In this document: one piece after another, positions 23,634-32,749 of the stretch
Position numbering within the stretch: position 1 is the stretch's first letter
Layout: every line of letters starts with the position of its first letter
Origin: UBA5734 sp964528645
GTDB lineage: Bacteria; Bacillota; Clostridia; Saccharofermentanales; UBA5734
Direction: 5' to 3'
Length of the DNA stretch: 64,000 nt
Assembly (NCBI GenBank): GCA_964528645.1
Contig: CAZGSR010000010.1
Coordinates: 3,664-67,663 of the forward strand
The notes under the pieces: model-generated
What the model saw: only the letters and a program-made list of their open reading frames with translations
The model's database searches: none
What the model was told of the DNA's origin: nothing
Translations under genes and position numbers: made by a program

Positions 23634-25169
23634 ATGACCGATACTACAAGAGTCCCCGCCATCGAGATGCGCGGCATCAGCAAAGCGTTTGCCTCAGTCA
23701 AAGCCAACCAGGACATCTGCTTCTCGGTTGCAGCGGGTGAGATCCATGCCCTGCTCGGTGAAAACGGATCCGGCAAATCGACGCTGATGAACATCCTCTC
23801 CGGGATTTATCTGCCGGATTCCGGTGAAATCGACATCCACGGTGAGCGCGTCATTTTCCGCTCGCCACGCGACTCCATGGCCAAAGGGATCGGTATGATC
23901 CATCAGCATTTCAAACTGGTCGAAAACCTGACGGCCCTGGACAACATCATCGCCGGGACCGGCCACGGGCTTTTCATCGACCGCGCAGCCGCCCGGGCGA
24001 AAATCGCGGCCTTGTCCGAACAGTTTGCAATGGGGATAGATCCCGACCGGCGCATCTCGACGATGTCGGTCAGTGAAAAGCAGACCGTCGAAATCCTCAA
24101 GGTTCTCTACCGCGGCTCGCAGATCCTGATCCTCGACGAGCCGACGGCCGTCCTGACGCCGCAGGAAATCACCCACCTGTTCCAGATCCTGCACCGGATG
24201 CGCGAAAATGGCCAGGCGATTGTTTTCATCAGCCACAAACTCAATGAAGTCCTCTCCCTGTGCGACCGGGTTACCGTCCTGCGTCAGGGTCGTACGATTG
24301 GCACGGTGCGCACCGATTTGACCACCACGACTGAGCTGGTGGAGATGATGGTTGGCCGTGCCGTGGACCTGTCGATTGACCGGCCGTCTGTCCAGGGTTC
24401 CGGTCTCTGCCTGGAAATCGAGGGCCTCTCGGTCCTGGACACCAGCGGGGTCCATCGCCTGAGCAAAGTCAGCTTCCAGCTCAGCCACGGGGAAATCCTC
24501 GGTGTCGCTGGTCTGTCCGGCAGCGGCCAGAAGGAGCTGTGCGAGGCCATCGCCGGTTTGCAGATCCCGTCCGAAGGAAGCATCCGCTTCCACGGCAACG
24601 AGATCGTAGGCAAATCACCGCGTGAGATCATCAAGATGGGCATCAGCATGAGCTTCATCCCCGAGGACCGCCTGGGCATGGGCCTGGTCGCCTCGATGGA
24701 CATTGCCGACAACATTCTGCTCAAGGACTACGCCTTCCACAAGGGCCCTTTCATTGACCGCAAGGCCGCACGGGCCAAGGCCAGGCAGATCGTTTCCCAG
24801 CTGGCGATCAACACACCAGGCATTTTCCACACGGTGCGCAAGCTGTCCGGCGGTAACATCCAGAAAGTCATCCTCGGCCGCGAGATCAACCTCAATCCGC
24901 GCCTGCTGATCACCGCCTATGCGGTGCGCGGCCTCGACATCCATTCATCCTATACCATCTACTCGCTGATCAATGAGCAGAAACAGAAAGATGTCGCCGT
25001 CCTATTTATCGGCGAAGATCTCGATGTGCTGCTGGAGCTGTGCGATCGTATCCTGGTCCTGTGCAATGGCGAAGTCACGGGTATCGTCCAGGCCAGCAAA
25101 GTGACCAAGGAACAGATCGGCCTGATGATGGCCGGTGAATCGCTCCAAGAAAAGGAGGTCGTCCTCTGA
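23634..25169 (+). CDS. Nucleoside ABC importer ATPase (double NBD)
   Basis: The 511-residue protein contains two nucleotide-binding domains. The first is canonical: Walker A GENGSGKSTLMN, Walker B ILILDEPTAVLTPQE. The second has the degenerate Walker A of this family (GVAGLSGSGQKEL) and signature LSGGNIQKVILGRE, but where relatives read QPTRGLDxG it has LLITAYAVRGLDIHSS, which is unusual. Only the first site is likely to hydrolyse ATP in the standard way. Start ATG 23634 follows ACAGGAG. It overlaps the next permease start (ATGA-type junction). Confidence 0.92.
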   Translation: MTDTTRVPAIEMRGISKAFASVKANQDICFSVAAGEIHALLGENGSGKSTLMNILSGIYLPDSGEIDIHGERVIFRSPRDSMAKGIGMIHQHFKLVENLTALDNIIAGTGHGLFIDRAAARAKIAALSEQFAMGIDPDRRISTMSVSEKQTVEILKVLYRGSQILILDEPTAVLTPQEITHLFQILHRMRENGQAIVFISHKLNEVLSLCDRVTVLRQGRTIGTVRTDLTTTTELVEMMVGRAVDLSIDRPSVQGSGLCLEIEGLSVLDTSGVHRLSKVSFQLSHGEILGVAGLSGSGQKELCEAIAGLQIPSEGSIRFHGNEIVGKSPREIIKMGISMSFIPEDRLGMGLVASMDIADNILLKDYAFHKGPFIDRKAARAKARQIVSQLAINTPGIFHTVRKLSGGNIQKVILGREINLNPRLLITAYAVRGLDIHSSYTIYSLINEQKQKDVAVLFIGEDLDVLLELCDRILVLCNGEVTGIVQASKVTKEQIGLMMAGESLQEKEVVL

Positions 25170-26308
25170 TGCGCCTGCGAATTGCCAAAAAGGAAACCGC
25201 CGGAGGGTGGCGGGCGGTGGTCATCCGCTTTGCCTCAGTCCTCGTGGCGCTGCTTTTATCCGGCCTGATCATGGCTGCCATGGGCTTTGACCCGGTCGCT
25301 GCCTACCTGGCGATCGCCAAGGGGTCCTTTGGCTCCGCCCGCGGCCTGATCAACACCGTCACTGTCGCCATCCCGCTCCTGATCGTTGCCCTGGGCCTGT
25401 CGATCAGCTTCTCGATGCGCTTCTGGAACATCGGTGGTGAAGGCCAGATGGTCATGGGCGCGATTTTTGCCACCTATGTGTCCCACCAGCTGCCGGAATC
25501 GACCCCGGCGGTTGTCTACTGGGTGGGCATGGCCCTGGCAGCCATGCTGGGCGGTGGCTTTTATGCACTGATCCCAGGCTTGTTCCGGGCCTATTCTGGG
25601 ACCAATGAAACGCTGTTCACCCTGATGCTCAATTATGTCGCGATCAAAGTGGCCGTTTTCCTGCGCCTGGTGCTGTGGAAAAATCCGGCGGCCAAGGGTT
25701 TCCCCCAGATCAAGGCCATTCCCGAAGCAGCCCATCTGCCCAAACTATTTGGCATCCACATCGGCTGGATCATCGCCCTGGTGATTACAGTCTTTGTCGC
25801 GGTGTACCTCAAATACACCAAGCGAGGTTATGAAACCCGCGTTGTCGGCGAAAGTGAGCGAACCGCCCATTATGCCGGGATCAATGTCCGCCGTGTCTTG
25901 ATCGGTGGCGTCGCCCTGTCTGGTGCCATTGTCGGCCTGGCGGGATTTGCCAAGCTCTGCGGGGTATCGCATGTACTGTCGGAAAGCATCGGCGGCGGTA
26001 ATGGCTTTTCTGCTGTCATCGTGGCATGGCTGGCCCAGCTCAATGCGCCGGTCATGGTCCTGATTGCGCTGCTGTTTGCCGCCATGGAGCAAGGCGCCAT
26101 GGGGATGGAACTGGCACTCAAAATCCCTGTTTCGGTCTCTGATGTCATCAAGGGCCTGATCCTGTTCTCCGCACTGGCTTCCGAATTTTTCATCTCCTAC
26201 CACGTCGTCTTCGAAAAGGGTCCGGGCGCCCTGCTCCGCCAATACCGGCGCCTGGGCCAGAAAGCGCAGCAGGCAGCAGAAGCAGCGGAAGGGGAGGACA
26301 AGACCTGA
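25169..26308 (+). CDS. Nucleoside ABC importer permease 1 (NupB/YufP-like)
   Basis: The 379-residue membrane protein belongs to the branched-chain/ribose type permeases used by BMP importers. The segment RFWNIGGEGQMVMGAI is the family signature. About nine to ten helices are visible, the coupling region is KYTKRGYETRVVGESERTAHYAGIN, and a charged tail ends at residue 379. It overlaps both neighbours, so it is certainly cotranscribed with them. Confidence 0.92.
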   Translation: MRLRIAKKETAGGWRAVVIRFASVLVALLLSGLIMAAMGFDPVAAYLAIAKGSFGSARGLINTVTVAIPLLIVALGLSISFSMRFWNIGGEGQMVMGAIFATYVSHQLPESTPAVVYWVGMALAAMLGGGFYALIPGLFRAYSGTNETLFTLMLNYVAIKVAVFLRLVLWKNPAAKGFPQIKAIPEAAHLPKLFGIHIGWIIALVITVFVAVYLKYTKRGYETRVVGESERTAHYAGINVRRVLIGGVALSGAIVGLAGFAKLCGVSHVLSESIGGGNGFSAVIVAWLAQLNAPVMVLIALLFAAMEQGAMGMELALKIPVSVSDVIKGLILFSALASEFFISYHVVFEKGPGALLRQYRRLGQKAQQAAEAAEGEDKT

Positions 26309-27297
26309 TGGAAGTTTCATTGATGATTGCCCTCTTTGTTGCCTCTGCCGTGCGCATGGCCGTACCGTTGCTTCTGGGCACCCTGGGGGAATCCCTGACC
26401 GAACGCGCCGGCAACCTCAACCTCGGCGTCGAAGGACTGATGATGATGGGCGCAGCCACCGGCTTCATCGCCGCCTACCACACGGACAACATTGCCCTCG
26501 CCATCCTGGTCGGCATGCTGGGATCTGGCTTTGGCGCCCTGCTCTACGCCATCCTGACCATCACCTTCCGGACCAAACAAGATGTCACCGGGCTGGCTTT
26601 GACGATTTTCGGCACCGGATTTGCCAATACCCTGGGTAAAAGCCTGGCCAACCAGAACACCCCACCGGCCATTCGCGAATTCGCCCAGGCCACGCCGCTG
26701 CATCTGCCGCTCGAACCGGTAGCCAGCCTGCCCGTGCTCGGCCCCGTGCTGGCCTTCATCGACACCGCCTTCCTGCAGCACAACTGGTTTGTCTACCTGA
26801 CCTTCGCCGCAGCGATCGTCGGCTGGATCTATCTCTTCCGCACCCGTGAAGGCCTCCACCTGCGCATGGTCGGTGAAAATCCGGCGGCTGCTGATGCCTC
26901 TGGCATCCGGGTCATCGCGGCTAAATACGTCCATGTCGTCATCGGCGGCATCCTCTGTGGACTCGGCGGGGTCTACATCTCCGTCGTCAATGTCGGAACC
27001 TACCTGGAAAACATTGTTGCCGGGCGGGGCTGGATTGTCGTCGCTCTGGTCATTTTCATCCGTTGGGATCCCTTGAAGGCGATCGCTGGCTCGCTCTTGT
27101 TCGGCGCCCTCGAGATCGTCGGCTTCCGCATCCAGCATATCGAAGGCCTCTCCAGCATCCCGGTCTTCTCCCAATACGCGATCGACATGTATCCCTACCT
27201 GATGACGATCATCGTCCTGGTCATCACCTACTCCCGGAAAAAAGCCTACCAGGGCCCTGCAGCCCTGGGCGTGCCCTATTTCCGCGAGGACCGCTGA
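26308..27297 (+). CDS. Nucleoside ABC importer permease 2 (NupC/YufQ-like)
   Basis: The 329-residue second permease has the matching signature ERAGNLNLGVEGLMMMGA and the coupling segment RTREGLHLRMVGENPAAADASGI. It forms the membrane heterodimer with the preceding gene product. ATG 26308 overlaps the stop of permease 1. It is the last gene of the transporter operon. Confidence 0.92.
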   Translation: MEVSLMIALFVASAVRMAVPLLLGTLGESLTERAGNLNLGVEGLMMMGAATGFIAAYHTDNIALAILVGMLGSGFGALLYAILTITFRTKQDVTGLALTIFGTGFANTLGKSLANQNTPPAIREFAQATPLHLPLEPVASLPVLGPVLAFIDTAFLQHNWFVYLTFAAAIVGWIYLFRTREGLHLRMVGENPAAADASGIRVIAAKYVHVVIGGILCGLGGVYISVVNVGTYLENIVAGRGWIVVALVIFIRWDPLKAIAGSLLFGALEIVGFRIQHIEGLSSIPVFSQYAIDMYPYLMTIIVLVITYSRKKAYQGPAALGVPYFREDR

Positions 27298-27475
27298 GTC
27301 AGGATCTGGCTTGTTGCCGACCTGGTATGCAGCCAAGACTGCCTGACTGACACGGCTGCTACTTTCAAGGGAACCCTTTCGGTTTTATTTTCGTCTAATC
27401 CCTGACTGGCAGAGGATGAACCGGCCTCGTCCGGACTTCCTCCAGCCAAAACCCCGATGAGGGAGGCGAATGACA
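27298..27475. other. Intergenic region before beta-propeller gene
   Basis: The gap holds AAGGG-AA-CCCTT and AACC-CTTTC-GGTT followed by TTATTTT (about 27367-27392), a weak candidate terminator for the transporter operon, and several short C/G-rich inverted segments. No promoter stands out. Confidence 0.35.
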
Positions 27476-29689
27476 ATGAAACGGATCGTGGTTTTTGTTC
27501 TTGTTCTGCTGCTTGTTGTCCTGCCCGTGCTAGCCAGCTGTGAATCCTGGCCTGGCCGCTCAGGTCCAAGCACGACGTCCGGGCAGACGGATCCGGATGA
27601 TACGGTTCTGCCTACCCCCGTTCCCCCGGAACCTGCGACCTATGATGACCTGATCGCCAGGTTGCGCGAGATGGCTGCCAACCCTGCCATCGACCAGTTC
27701 CGGATGTTTGCTTTCCCCGAAGCTGCCATGGAAAAGGATGCCGGTCTCGCCCCAGGCAGCCAGGCAACAGCACCTGCCGCCAATCCGGACCATTCCCAGA
27801 CCAATATCCAAGTCCAGGGAGTGGACGAAGCTGACCTCGTCAAAACAGATGGCCGCTACCTCTATGTGGTTGCCAACAATCGCCTCAGCATCATCGACGC
27901 CCAGGATCCAGCCCGGATGCAGGTGGTCTCGAGCCTGGCCTTTGCCACCAACCGCGAGACCGATGCATTTTACCTCAATGAGTCGCTCCTCGAGATCTAT
28001 CTCGATCCCGATCACGAGCGTCTGACTGTCCTGCTGGCCGGGTACAGCTATGAGAAATATCCACAGCCTTGGCCGCAGCCGGTCGAACCGGGTGACCCTG
28101 TTCCGGCGACAGGTTCAATTGAACCAGGAGTTGCCTGGTCAGAATCGGGTGAAGCAGCGCCGGAGGCGGCGACTCTTGTGCCGGATGTGAAAATTGCCGC
28201 ACCAGCCGCTCCGGAGATGATCGCCCCCATTCAGGCCGGCCGCACCTACACCACGACACACGTGTATGACATCACCGACCGTTCTGCCGTGCGCCTGGTG
28301 CGCCAGTTCAGCCAGGAAGGCAGTTACGTCACCTCACGCAAGATCGGCTCAGTCGTGACCGTTGTCACGAACCAGTACAAATACTGGATCTGGCCCATGC
28401 TGGATCAGACGGTTCAAGGTAAGCTTGCACCAGAGCAGGTTTTCCCTGCGACCATCTCGTCGGAGACAGGCAGCGGATCTAACGCGTATTCTGGCAGCGG
28501 ATCCGGGGCTGATCAAGCTTGGCAAACAGTCACACCAGCCCAGTTGAGCATCCTGCCGGAAGGCGATCCAGGCAGCCAGGTGATCCTGGCTTCCATCGAC
28601 ACCGTAGCGGTTGAAAAGCAGCCGGAAATCCTGGCAACAGTGGGTGCCACAGGGACTGTCTATTGTTCGACTGAAAACCTCTATCTTTTCGGGATGCGCA
28701 CTGTCTGGCCAGCCCGTGAACAGGACGACGGACTAAGCAAGCCGGAAATTTGGCCTGGATCCTATGAGACTCATACGGAAATCTATCGGTATAGCCTGAC
28801 AGGTGGCAAAATCACACCTGCCGGACAAGGCTCAGTTCCGGGCACCGTCATCGGACAATACAGCTTTGACGAATACGAGGGCTACCTGCGTGTGGCCACG
28901 ACAACCGGCCAGGCCTGGTCTGGTCGTGCCGACCCTTCCGAGAATCACGTTTTTGTCCTAGACCAGGATCTCAAGCGTGTCGGCGCAGTCACGGGCTTGG
29001 CTGAAGGCGAAACCATCCGTTCAGTCCGCTTCATCGGACCGCTCGGTTACGTCGTCACCTTCCGCACGACAGATCCCTTGTTCGTCATCGACTTGCATGA
29101 CCCTCGGCGGCCGAAAGTAGCCGGCGAGCTGAAGATTCCCGGTTACAGCGCCTACCTGCACCCCTTTGGCGATGATCGACTGATTGGCATCGGCTACGAT
29201 GTGGGCCTCGATGGCGACATCGCTTATGAAAAAGGCCTGAAAGTGTCCCTGTTCGATATCGCCGATCCAACCCGCCCGGCTGAGCTTTCAACCCTGATAT
29301 TGGGTAGCCGTGGCAGCTCAACCGAGCTCAGCTACAACCCCCGCAGCCTGTTGTTTTCCGCAGCCAAAAGCCTGGTTGCATTCCCAGTCCTTTTAACCGA
29401 GACGACCACCGACAGCCGCCTCGAATACGGCCAACCCAAATTCCAGGGCCTCATCGTCCTGACCATTGCCAATGACCGTGTTGTCCTGCGCGGTGGCGTG
29501 ACTCATGCCGACCCAGCTGGACCCGCACCCGGTGAGGACCCGTACCTCGTCTACTACGGCGACGATGCCATCCGCCGCGGTGCCTACATTGGCAACACCC
29601 TGTTCACCATCTCCAACCGCCAGATCATCGCCAGCGGACTCGACACCCTGGCCCGGATAGGTACGGTTGAGTTGCCGAGAGCTGGGTGA
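27476..29689 (+). CDS. Secreted beta-propeller lipoprotein (PF09826 type)
   Basis: The 737-residue protein is a lipoprotein: helix IVVFVLVLLLVVLPVLASC with the lipidated cysteine at about residue 24. The domain start NIQVQGVDEADLVKTDGRYLYVVANNRL marks the 'secreted protein containing C-terminal beta-propeller' family (Beta_propel, PF09826). Further blade-like repeats follow (LFDIADPTRPAELSTL). Between about 190 and 260, and near 330-350, there are low-complexity Ala/Pro/Glu and Gly/Ser insertions. The function of the family is unknown. GGGAGG lies 9 nt before ATG 27476; ATG 27470 is too close to it. Confidence 0.88.
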   Translation: MKRIVVFVLVLLLVVLPVLASCESWPGRSGPSTTSGQTDPDDTVLPTPVPPEPATYDDLIARLREMAANPAIDQFRMFAFPEAAMEKDAGLAPGSQATAPAANPDHSQTNIQVQGVDEADLVKTDGRYLYVVANNRLSIIDAQDPARMQVVSSLAFATNRETDAFYLNESLLEIYLDPDHERLTVLLAGYSYEKYPQPWPQPVEPGDPVPATGSIEPGVAWSESGEAAPEAATLVPDVKIAAPAAPEMIAPIQAGRTYTTTHVYDITDRSAVRLVRQFSQEGSYVTSRKIGSVVTVVTNQYKYWIWPMLDQTVQGKLAPEQVFPATISSETGSGSNAYSGSGSGADQAWQTVTPAQLSILPEGDPGSQVILASIDTVAVEKQPEILATVGATGTVYCSTENLYLFGMRTVWPAREQDDGLSKPEIWPGSYETHTEIYRYSLTGGKITPAGQGSVPGTVIGQYSFDEYEGYLRVATTTGQAWSGRADPSENHVFVLDQDLKRVGAVTGLAEGETIRSVRFIGPLGYVVTFRTTDPLFVIDLHDPRRPKVAGELKIPGYSAYLHPFGDDRLIGIGYDVGLDGDIAYEKGLKVSLFDIADPTRPAELSTLILGSRGSSTELSYNPRSLLFSAAKSLVAFPVLLTETTTDSRLEYGQPKFQGLIVLTIANDRVVLRGGVTHADPAGPAPGEDPYLVYYGDDAIRRGAYIGNTLFTISNRQIIASGLDTLARIGTVELPRAG

Positions 29690-29746
29690 TCGTATGCGGG
29701 CTGGGCTTGCGGTCAGATCGGCCTTACGGTGAAGTCCGGTACCAGT

Positions 29747-30020
29747 GCCGGCAAGAGGATCCGGCACGGCTGCGAACCTGACACAGATGCCGGCAAGAGG
29801 ATCCGGTACGGCTGCGAACCTGACACAGATGCCTGAAAGAGGATCCGGCACGGCTGCGAACCTGACACAGATGCCGGCAAGAGGATCCGGCACGGCTGCG
29901 AACCTGACACAGATGCCGGCAAGAGGATCCGATACGGCTGCGAACCTGGCACAGATGCCGGCAAGAGGATCCGGCACGGCTGCGAACCTGGCACAGATGC
30001 CGGCAAGAGGATCCGATACC
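29747..30020 (+). repeat. 42-bp tandem repeat array A, 6.5 copies
   Basis: Six full 42-bp units (starting at 29747, 29789, 29831, 29873, 29915 and 29957) and a 22-nt partial unit follow one another without spacers. Units differ at only a few positions. Each contains GCCGG...CCGGC arms that can form a 5-6 bp stem around AAGAGGAT. Because 42 is a multiple of three, the array is open in a frame on both strands (plus-strand peptide unit MPARGSGTAANLTQ). There is no good ribosome binding site, so I regard it as non-coding. It begins 57 nt after the beta-propeller gene. Confidence 0.93.
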
Positions 30021-30227
30021 AAATTCGGAAAATTGAATTCGAAATCCTTGAAAGGGACTGCGACTGTGAGCCTTAACAGCTTATTCCATCTCTTTATTCA
30101 TAAATGGTGCCTGGCACGGCTTTTAAAGCTGTGCCAGGCACTCATATAAGAACTTGATGCTGATAAGAGACTGGAAAGGACTGTGTCTGTAGTATTTTCG
30201 GGATTTTAAAAATTCCATCAGTAATTC
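30021..30227. repeat. Spacer with 35-bp palindrome between repeat arrays
   Basis: The ~200-bp AT-richer stretch separates arrays A and B. Its centre is a nearly perfect palindrome with 17-nt arms, GTGCCTGGCACGGCTTT (30107-30123) and its complement (30125-30141), with one G-T pair. Related short blocks lie on both sides (GAAAGGGACTGCGACTGT near 30049 and GAAAGGACTGTGTCTGT near 30174). The layout resembles a small non-autonomous repeat element inserted into the 42-bp array, which would explain why the array is split. Confidence 0.6.
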
Positions 30228-30342
30228 TGCGAACTTGGCACAAGTTCCGGCAAGAGGATCCGGCACAGCTGCGAACTTGGCACAAGTTCCGGAAAGAGGA
30301 TCCGGCACGGCTGCGAACCTGGCACAGATGCCGGCAAGAGGG
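30228..30342 (+). repeat. 42-bp tandem repeat array B, 2.7 copies
   Basis: The same 42-bp unit as in array A returns here: a 3' part (30228-30245), two full units (30246-30287 and 30288-30329) and a 13-nt start of a third. The first copies carry AACTTGGCACAAGT where array A has AACCTGACACAGAT, so the two arrays have diverged slightly. The array ends about 85 nt before the 3' end of fabV, which is read toward it. Confidence 0.88.
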
Positions 30343-30425
30343 TCAGACGCCACTCGACTCCACTCACCCCGCGCCAGCCGCGATCCCGTCCCCGGCCATC
30401 CGGCCGTGCCCGGTCTCGCTACCAC

Positions 30426-31661
30426 TCACCCCGCGGTCTCATCCTCGACCGGAATGCTCGGGATCGGCACGTCGATTTCGACGTCGGCGGCATAGTCGAT
30501 GCCAGGCTGGCGGAAACCGAACATCTGGAAGAAGTCGTCCCAGTAGCCCTCGATGTCGCAATATTCAGAGGCGTTTTCGGTTGTCACGATCGGCCAGATG
30601 CGGTCGACCGCTTGCTGGACATCCGGGCGCATTTCCCAGTCATCGACCCGCAGGTAGCCGGCATCATCCACAACCGGATTGAACCCCGCGCCCGCGTCTG
30701 TAGCGCCTGCGACTGCCGCACCATACAATTTGTCCTTGAACAACCGGTACATCTGTTCGATGCAACCCTCGTGGAGGCCTTTTTCCTTCATGACTTTGTA
30801 CAGGATCGAGATGTACAGGGGGACGACCGGGATGGCGGCGCTGGCCTGGGTGACCAGGGCTTTGTTGACCGAGACATAGGCTTTGACATTAGGCATAGTG
30901 CGTGTCATGGCCTGGGCAGTCTCGTACAGATGACGCTTGGCCTGGCCGATCGAACCGTTGAGATAGATCGGATGGGTCAGTTCCGGCCCGATGTAGGAAT
31001 AGGCGACGGTGACCGTCTGGGGCGAAAGCAGGCCGGCTGCATCGAGGGCCTTGAGCCAGTCCTGCCAGTCTTCACCGCCCATGACCTTGATCGTGGCTTC
31101 GACTTCTTCGGGGGTCGCCGGGGTGATCGAGACGGGGACGATGGCATTGGTGCGCAGGTCGATCGTCTTGTTCTCGTAATCGCCACTGGTGGTCTTGAGG
31201 ACGGAATTGTAGACGGTGCCGTCAGCCATGGTGCGGCGAGGCGAGGCCAGGCTGTAGACGATCAGGTCGACCGAGCCGAGGTCCTCACGGATCATCTGGA
31301 TAACCTGGTCCTTGACCGCAGCGGAGAAGGCGTCCCCGTTGACGGTTTTGGCGTAGAGGCCTTCGGCCAGGGCGCGCTGTTCAAAAGTGGCTGAGTTGTA
31401 CCAGCCAGCTGAAGCCGTGCGGTTGTTGCCGGCTGGCTTGTCGAAAATGACACCGATGGTGGCTGCGCCACTGGCGAATGCTGCACTGATGCGCGAAGCC
31501 AGGCCGTAGCCGGTGGAAGCCCCGATGACCAGGACCTTTTTCGGGCCTTCGACGCGGGGCAGGGATTTGACATAGTTAATCTGGCGGTCAACGGCGACAG
31601 CGCAACCGGTGGGATGAGCAGTGGTGCAGATAAATCCACGGGTTTTCGGTTCGACAATCAT
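30426..31661 (-). CDS. fabV: Trans-2-enoyl-CoA/ACP reductase FabV
   Basis: FabV performs the last reduction of fatty acid elongation (or crotonyl-CoA reduction) with NADH and is insensitive to triclosan. The 411-residue protein opens with MIVEPKTRGFICTTAHPTGC and has the nucleotide loop VLVIGASTGYGLASR. The catalytic pair is in YLNGSIGQAK (Y-x8-K, the spacing special to FabV). GGAGG precedes ATG 31661. A promoter may lie upstream on the minus strand (TTGTCA, 17 bp, CACAAT). The stop falls in a CACTCACCCCGCG block that is repeated about 60 bp further on. Confidence 0.95.
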   Translation of the reverse strand: MIVEPKTRGFICTTAHPTGCAVAVDRQINYVKSLPRVEGPKKVLVIGASTGYGLASRISAAFASGAATIGVIFDKPAGNNRTASAGWYNSATFEQRALAEGLYAKTVNGDAFSAAVKDQVIQMIREDLGSVDLIVYSLASPRRTMADGTVYNSVLKTTSGDYENKTIDLRTNAIVPVSITPATPEEVEATIKVMGGEDWQDWLKALDAAGLLSPQTVTVAYSYIGPELTHPIYLNGSIGQAKRHLYETAQAMTRTMPNVKAYVSVNKALVTQASAAIPVVPLYISILYKVMKEKGLHEGCIEQMYRLFKDKLYGAAVAGATDAGAGFNPVVDDAGYLRVDDWEMRPDVQQAVDRIWPIVTTENASEYCDIEGYWDDFFQMFGFRQPGIDYAADVEIDVPIPSIPVEDETAG

Positions 31662-31754
31662 GGTAAAGCCTCCGGAAAAGCAAATAGTTTGAACACCAAA
31701 GAATCTATGCCTTATTGTGAACAAAAAGCGGCCGTTTGACAAGTTTTCCACAGG

Positions 31755-31767
31755 ACTGTGCTAAAAT
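31755..31767 (+). promoter_or_regulatory. Extended -10 promoter of sugar-ABC/MFP operon
   Basis: CTGTG-C-TAAAAT contains an extended -10 (TG-C-TAAAAT, with TAAAAT at 31762-31767), about 100 nt before the first permease gene. A TTGACA is present at 31736-31741 but 20 bp away, too far for normal spacing. The same 13-mer CTGTGCTAAAATA precedes lipB. Confidence 0.5.
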
Positions 31768-31873
31768 ATTGTCAGACCGCTGATTCCAGCCCATTTTACC
31801 GGGAACTTTTCACAGGTGATCCCGTCAAAAGGCCAGTACCGGTTATCGGTCGCGAACGGAGCGTGGGACATCA

Positions 31874-32749
31874 ATGAAGATGCGTGAAAAATTGCACCGG
31901 GATTGGCCAGCGGCCATATTTCTGGCGCCCAGCCTGCTGGGAACGGCGCTGTTTTTCTTTATCCCATTTTTGCTCGTGATCTGGTATGCAATGGTCGACA
32001 ATCCGGTCATCATGAATTTTGTCGGCCTGGGGAATTTCATCAACCTGTTCCAGAACCAGGCCTATCTCCAGGCGGCGGGCAATACCATGCTGTTTTCAAT
32101 CATCAGCCTGCCGCTGGTTGTTGGACTGTCACTGGTCCTGGCGATGATTCTCAATGGCAAGCTCAAGGCCAGGAGTCAGCTGCGCTCGCTGTTCCTGTCG
32201 CCACTGCTCGTACCGGTTGCCTCGATCGTCCTGGTCTGGCAGGTGGTCTTCAGCTACAATGGCGCCCTGAACACCTCACTGGCTGATTTCGGATTCATCC
32301 CGGTCGACTGGCTCAAAAGTGACAGCGCCCGCTTCGTCATCATCGGCCTGTACCTGTGGAAAAACCTCGGCTACAACATGGTCCTGTTCCTGGCCGCGCT
32401 CAACACTGTCCCCGTCGAGTTGCTCGATTCGGCCCGTGTGGATGGCGCCACGGCCTGGCAGCGCTTCCGCGCCATCACGTTCAAGTACCTTACCCCGACC
32501 TTGCTGTTCACCCTGGTCATTTCCTTCATCAATTCCTTCAAGATTTTCCGCGAAACCTATCTGCTGGCCGGGGACTATCCTTTTGAAGTGCTCTACATGC
32601 TCCAGCATTACATGAACAACATGTTCCGCTCGCTCGACTACCAGAAACTGTCCGCTGCTGCGATCGTCATGGCCCTGGTCATGATGGCTATCATCGCCAT
32701 TCTTTTTGTCGTGGAAAGCCGTTCCGGGCGTGACCTGGAGGAATCCTGA
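31874..32749 (+). CDS. Sugar-type ABC permease, MalF/UgpA-like
   Basis: The 291-residue permease has six membrane helices and the CUT1-family motif ELLDSARVDGATAWQRFRAITFKYLTP (EAA loop) in the last third. It would import carbohydrate together with the next gene product. The upstream ribosome binding site is weak (GTGGGAC). No ATPase gene lies in this operon, so a shared MsmX-type ATPase must be supplied from elsewhere if it works as an importer. Confidence 0.93.
   Translation: MKMREKLHRDWPAAIFLAPSLLGTALFFFIPFLLVIWYAMVDNPVIMNFVGLGNFINLFQNQAYLQAAGNTMLFSIISLPLVVGLSLVLAMILNGKLKARSQLRSLFLSPLLVPVASIVLVWQVVFSYNGALNTSLADFGFIPVDWLKSDSARFVIIGLYLWKNLGYNMVLFLAALNTVPVELLDSARVDGATAWQRFRAITFKYLTPTLLFTLVISFINSFKIFRETYLLAGDYPFEVLYMLQHYMNNMFRSLDYQKLSAAAIVMALVMMAIIAILFVVESRSGRDLEES

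Noticed and set aside
29393..30022. Open frame of 209 codons on the minus strand through the 42-bp repeats
   Set aside because: It is open only because the repeat length is divisible by three, and it then reads antisense into the beta-propeller gene. No ribosome binding site or recognisable domain.
29747..30342. Possible CRISPR array
   Set aside because: Units are adjacent with no unique spacers, and no cas genes are present.
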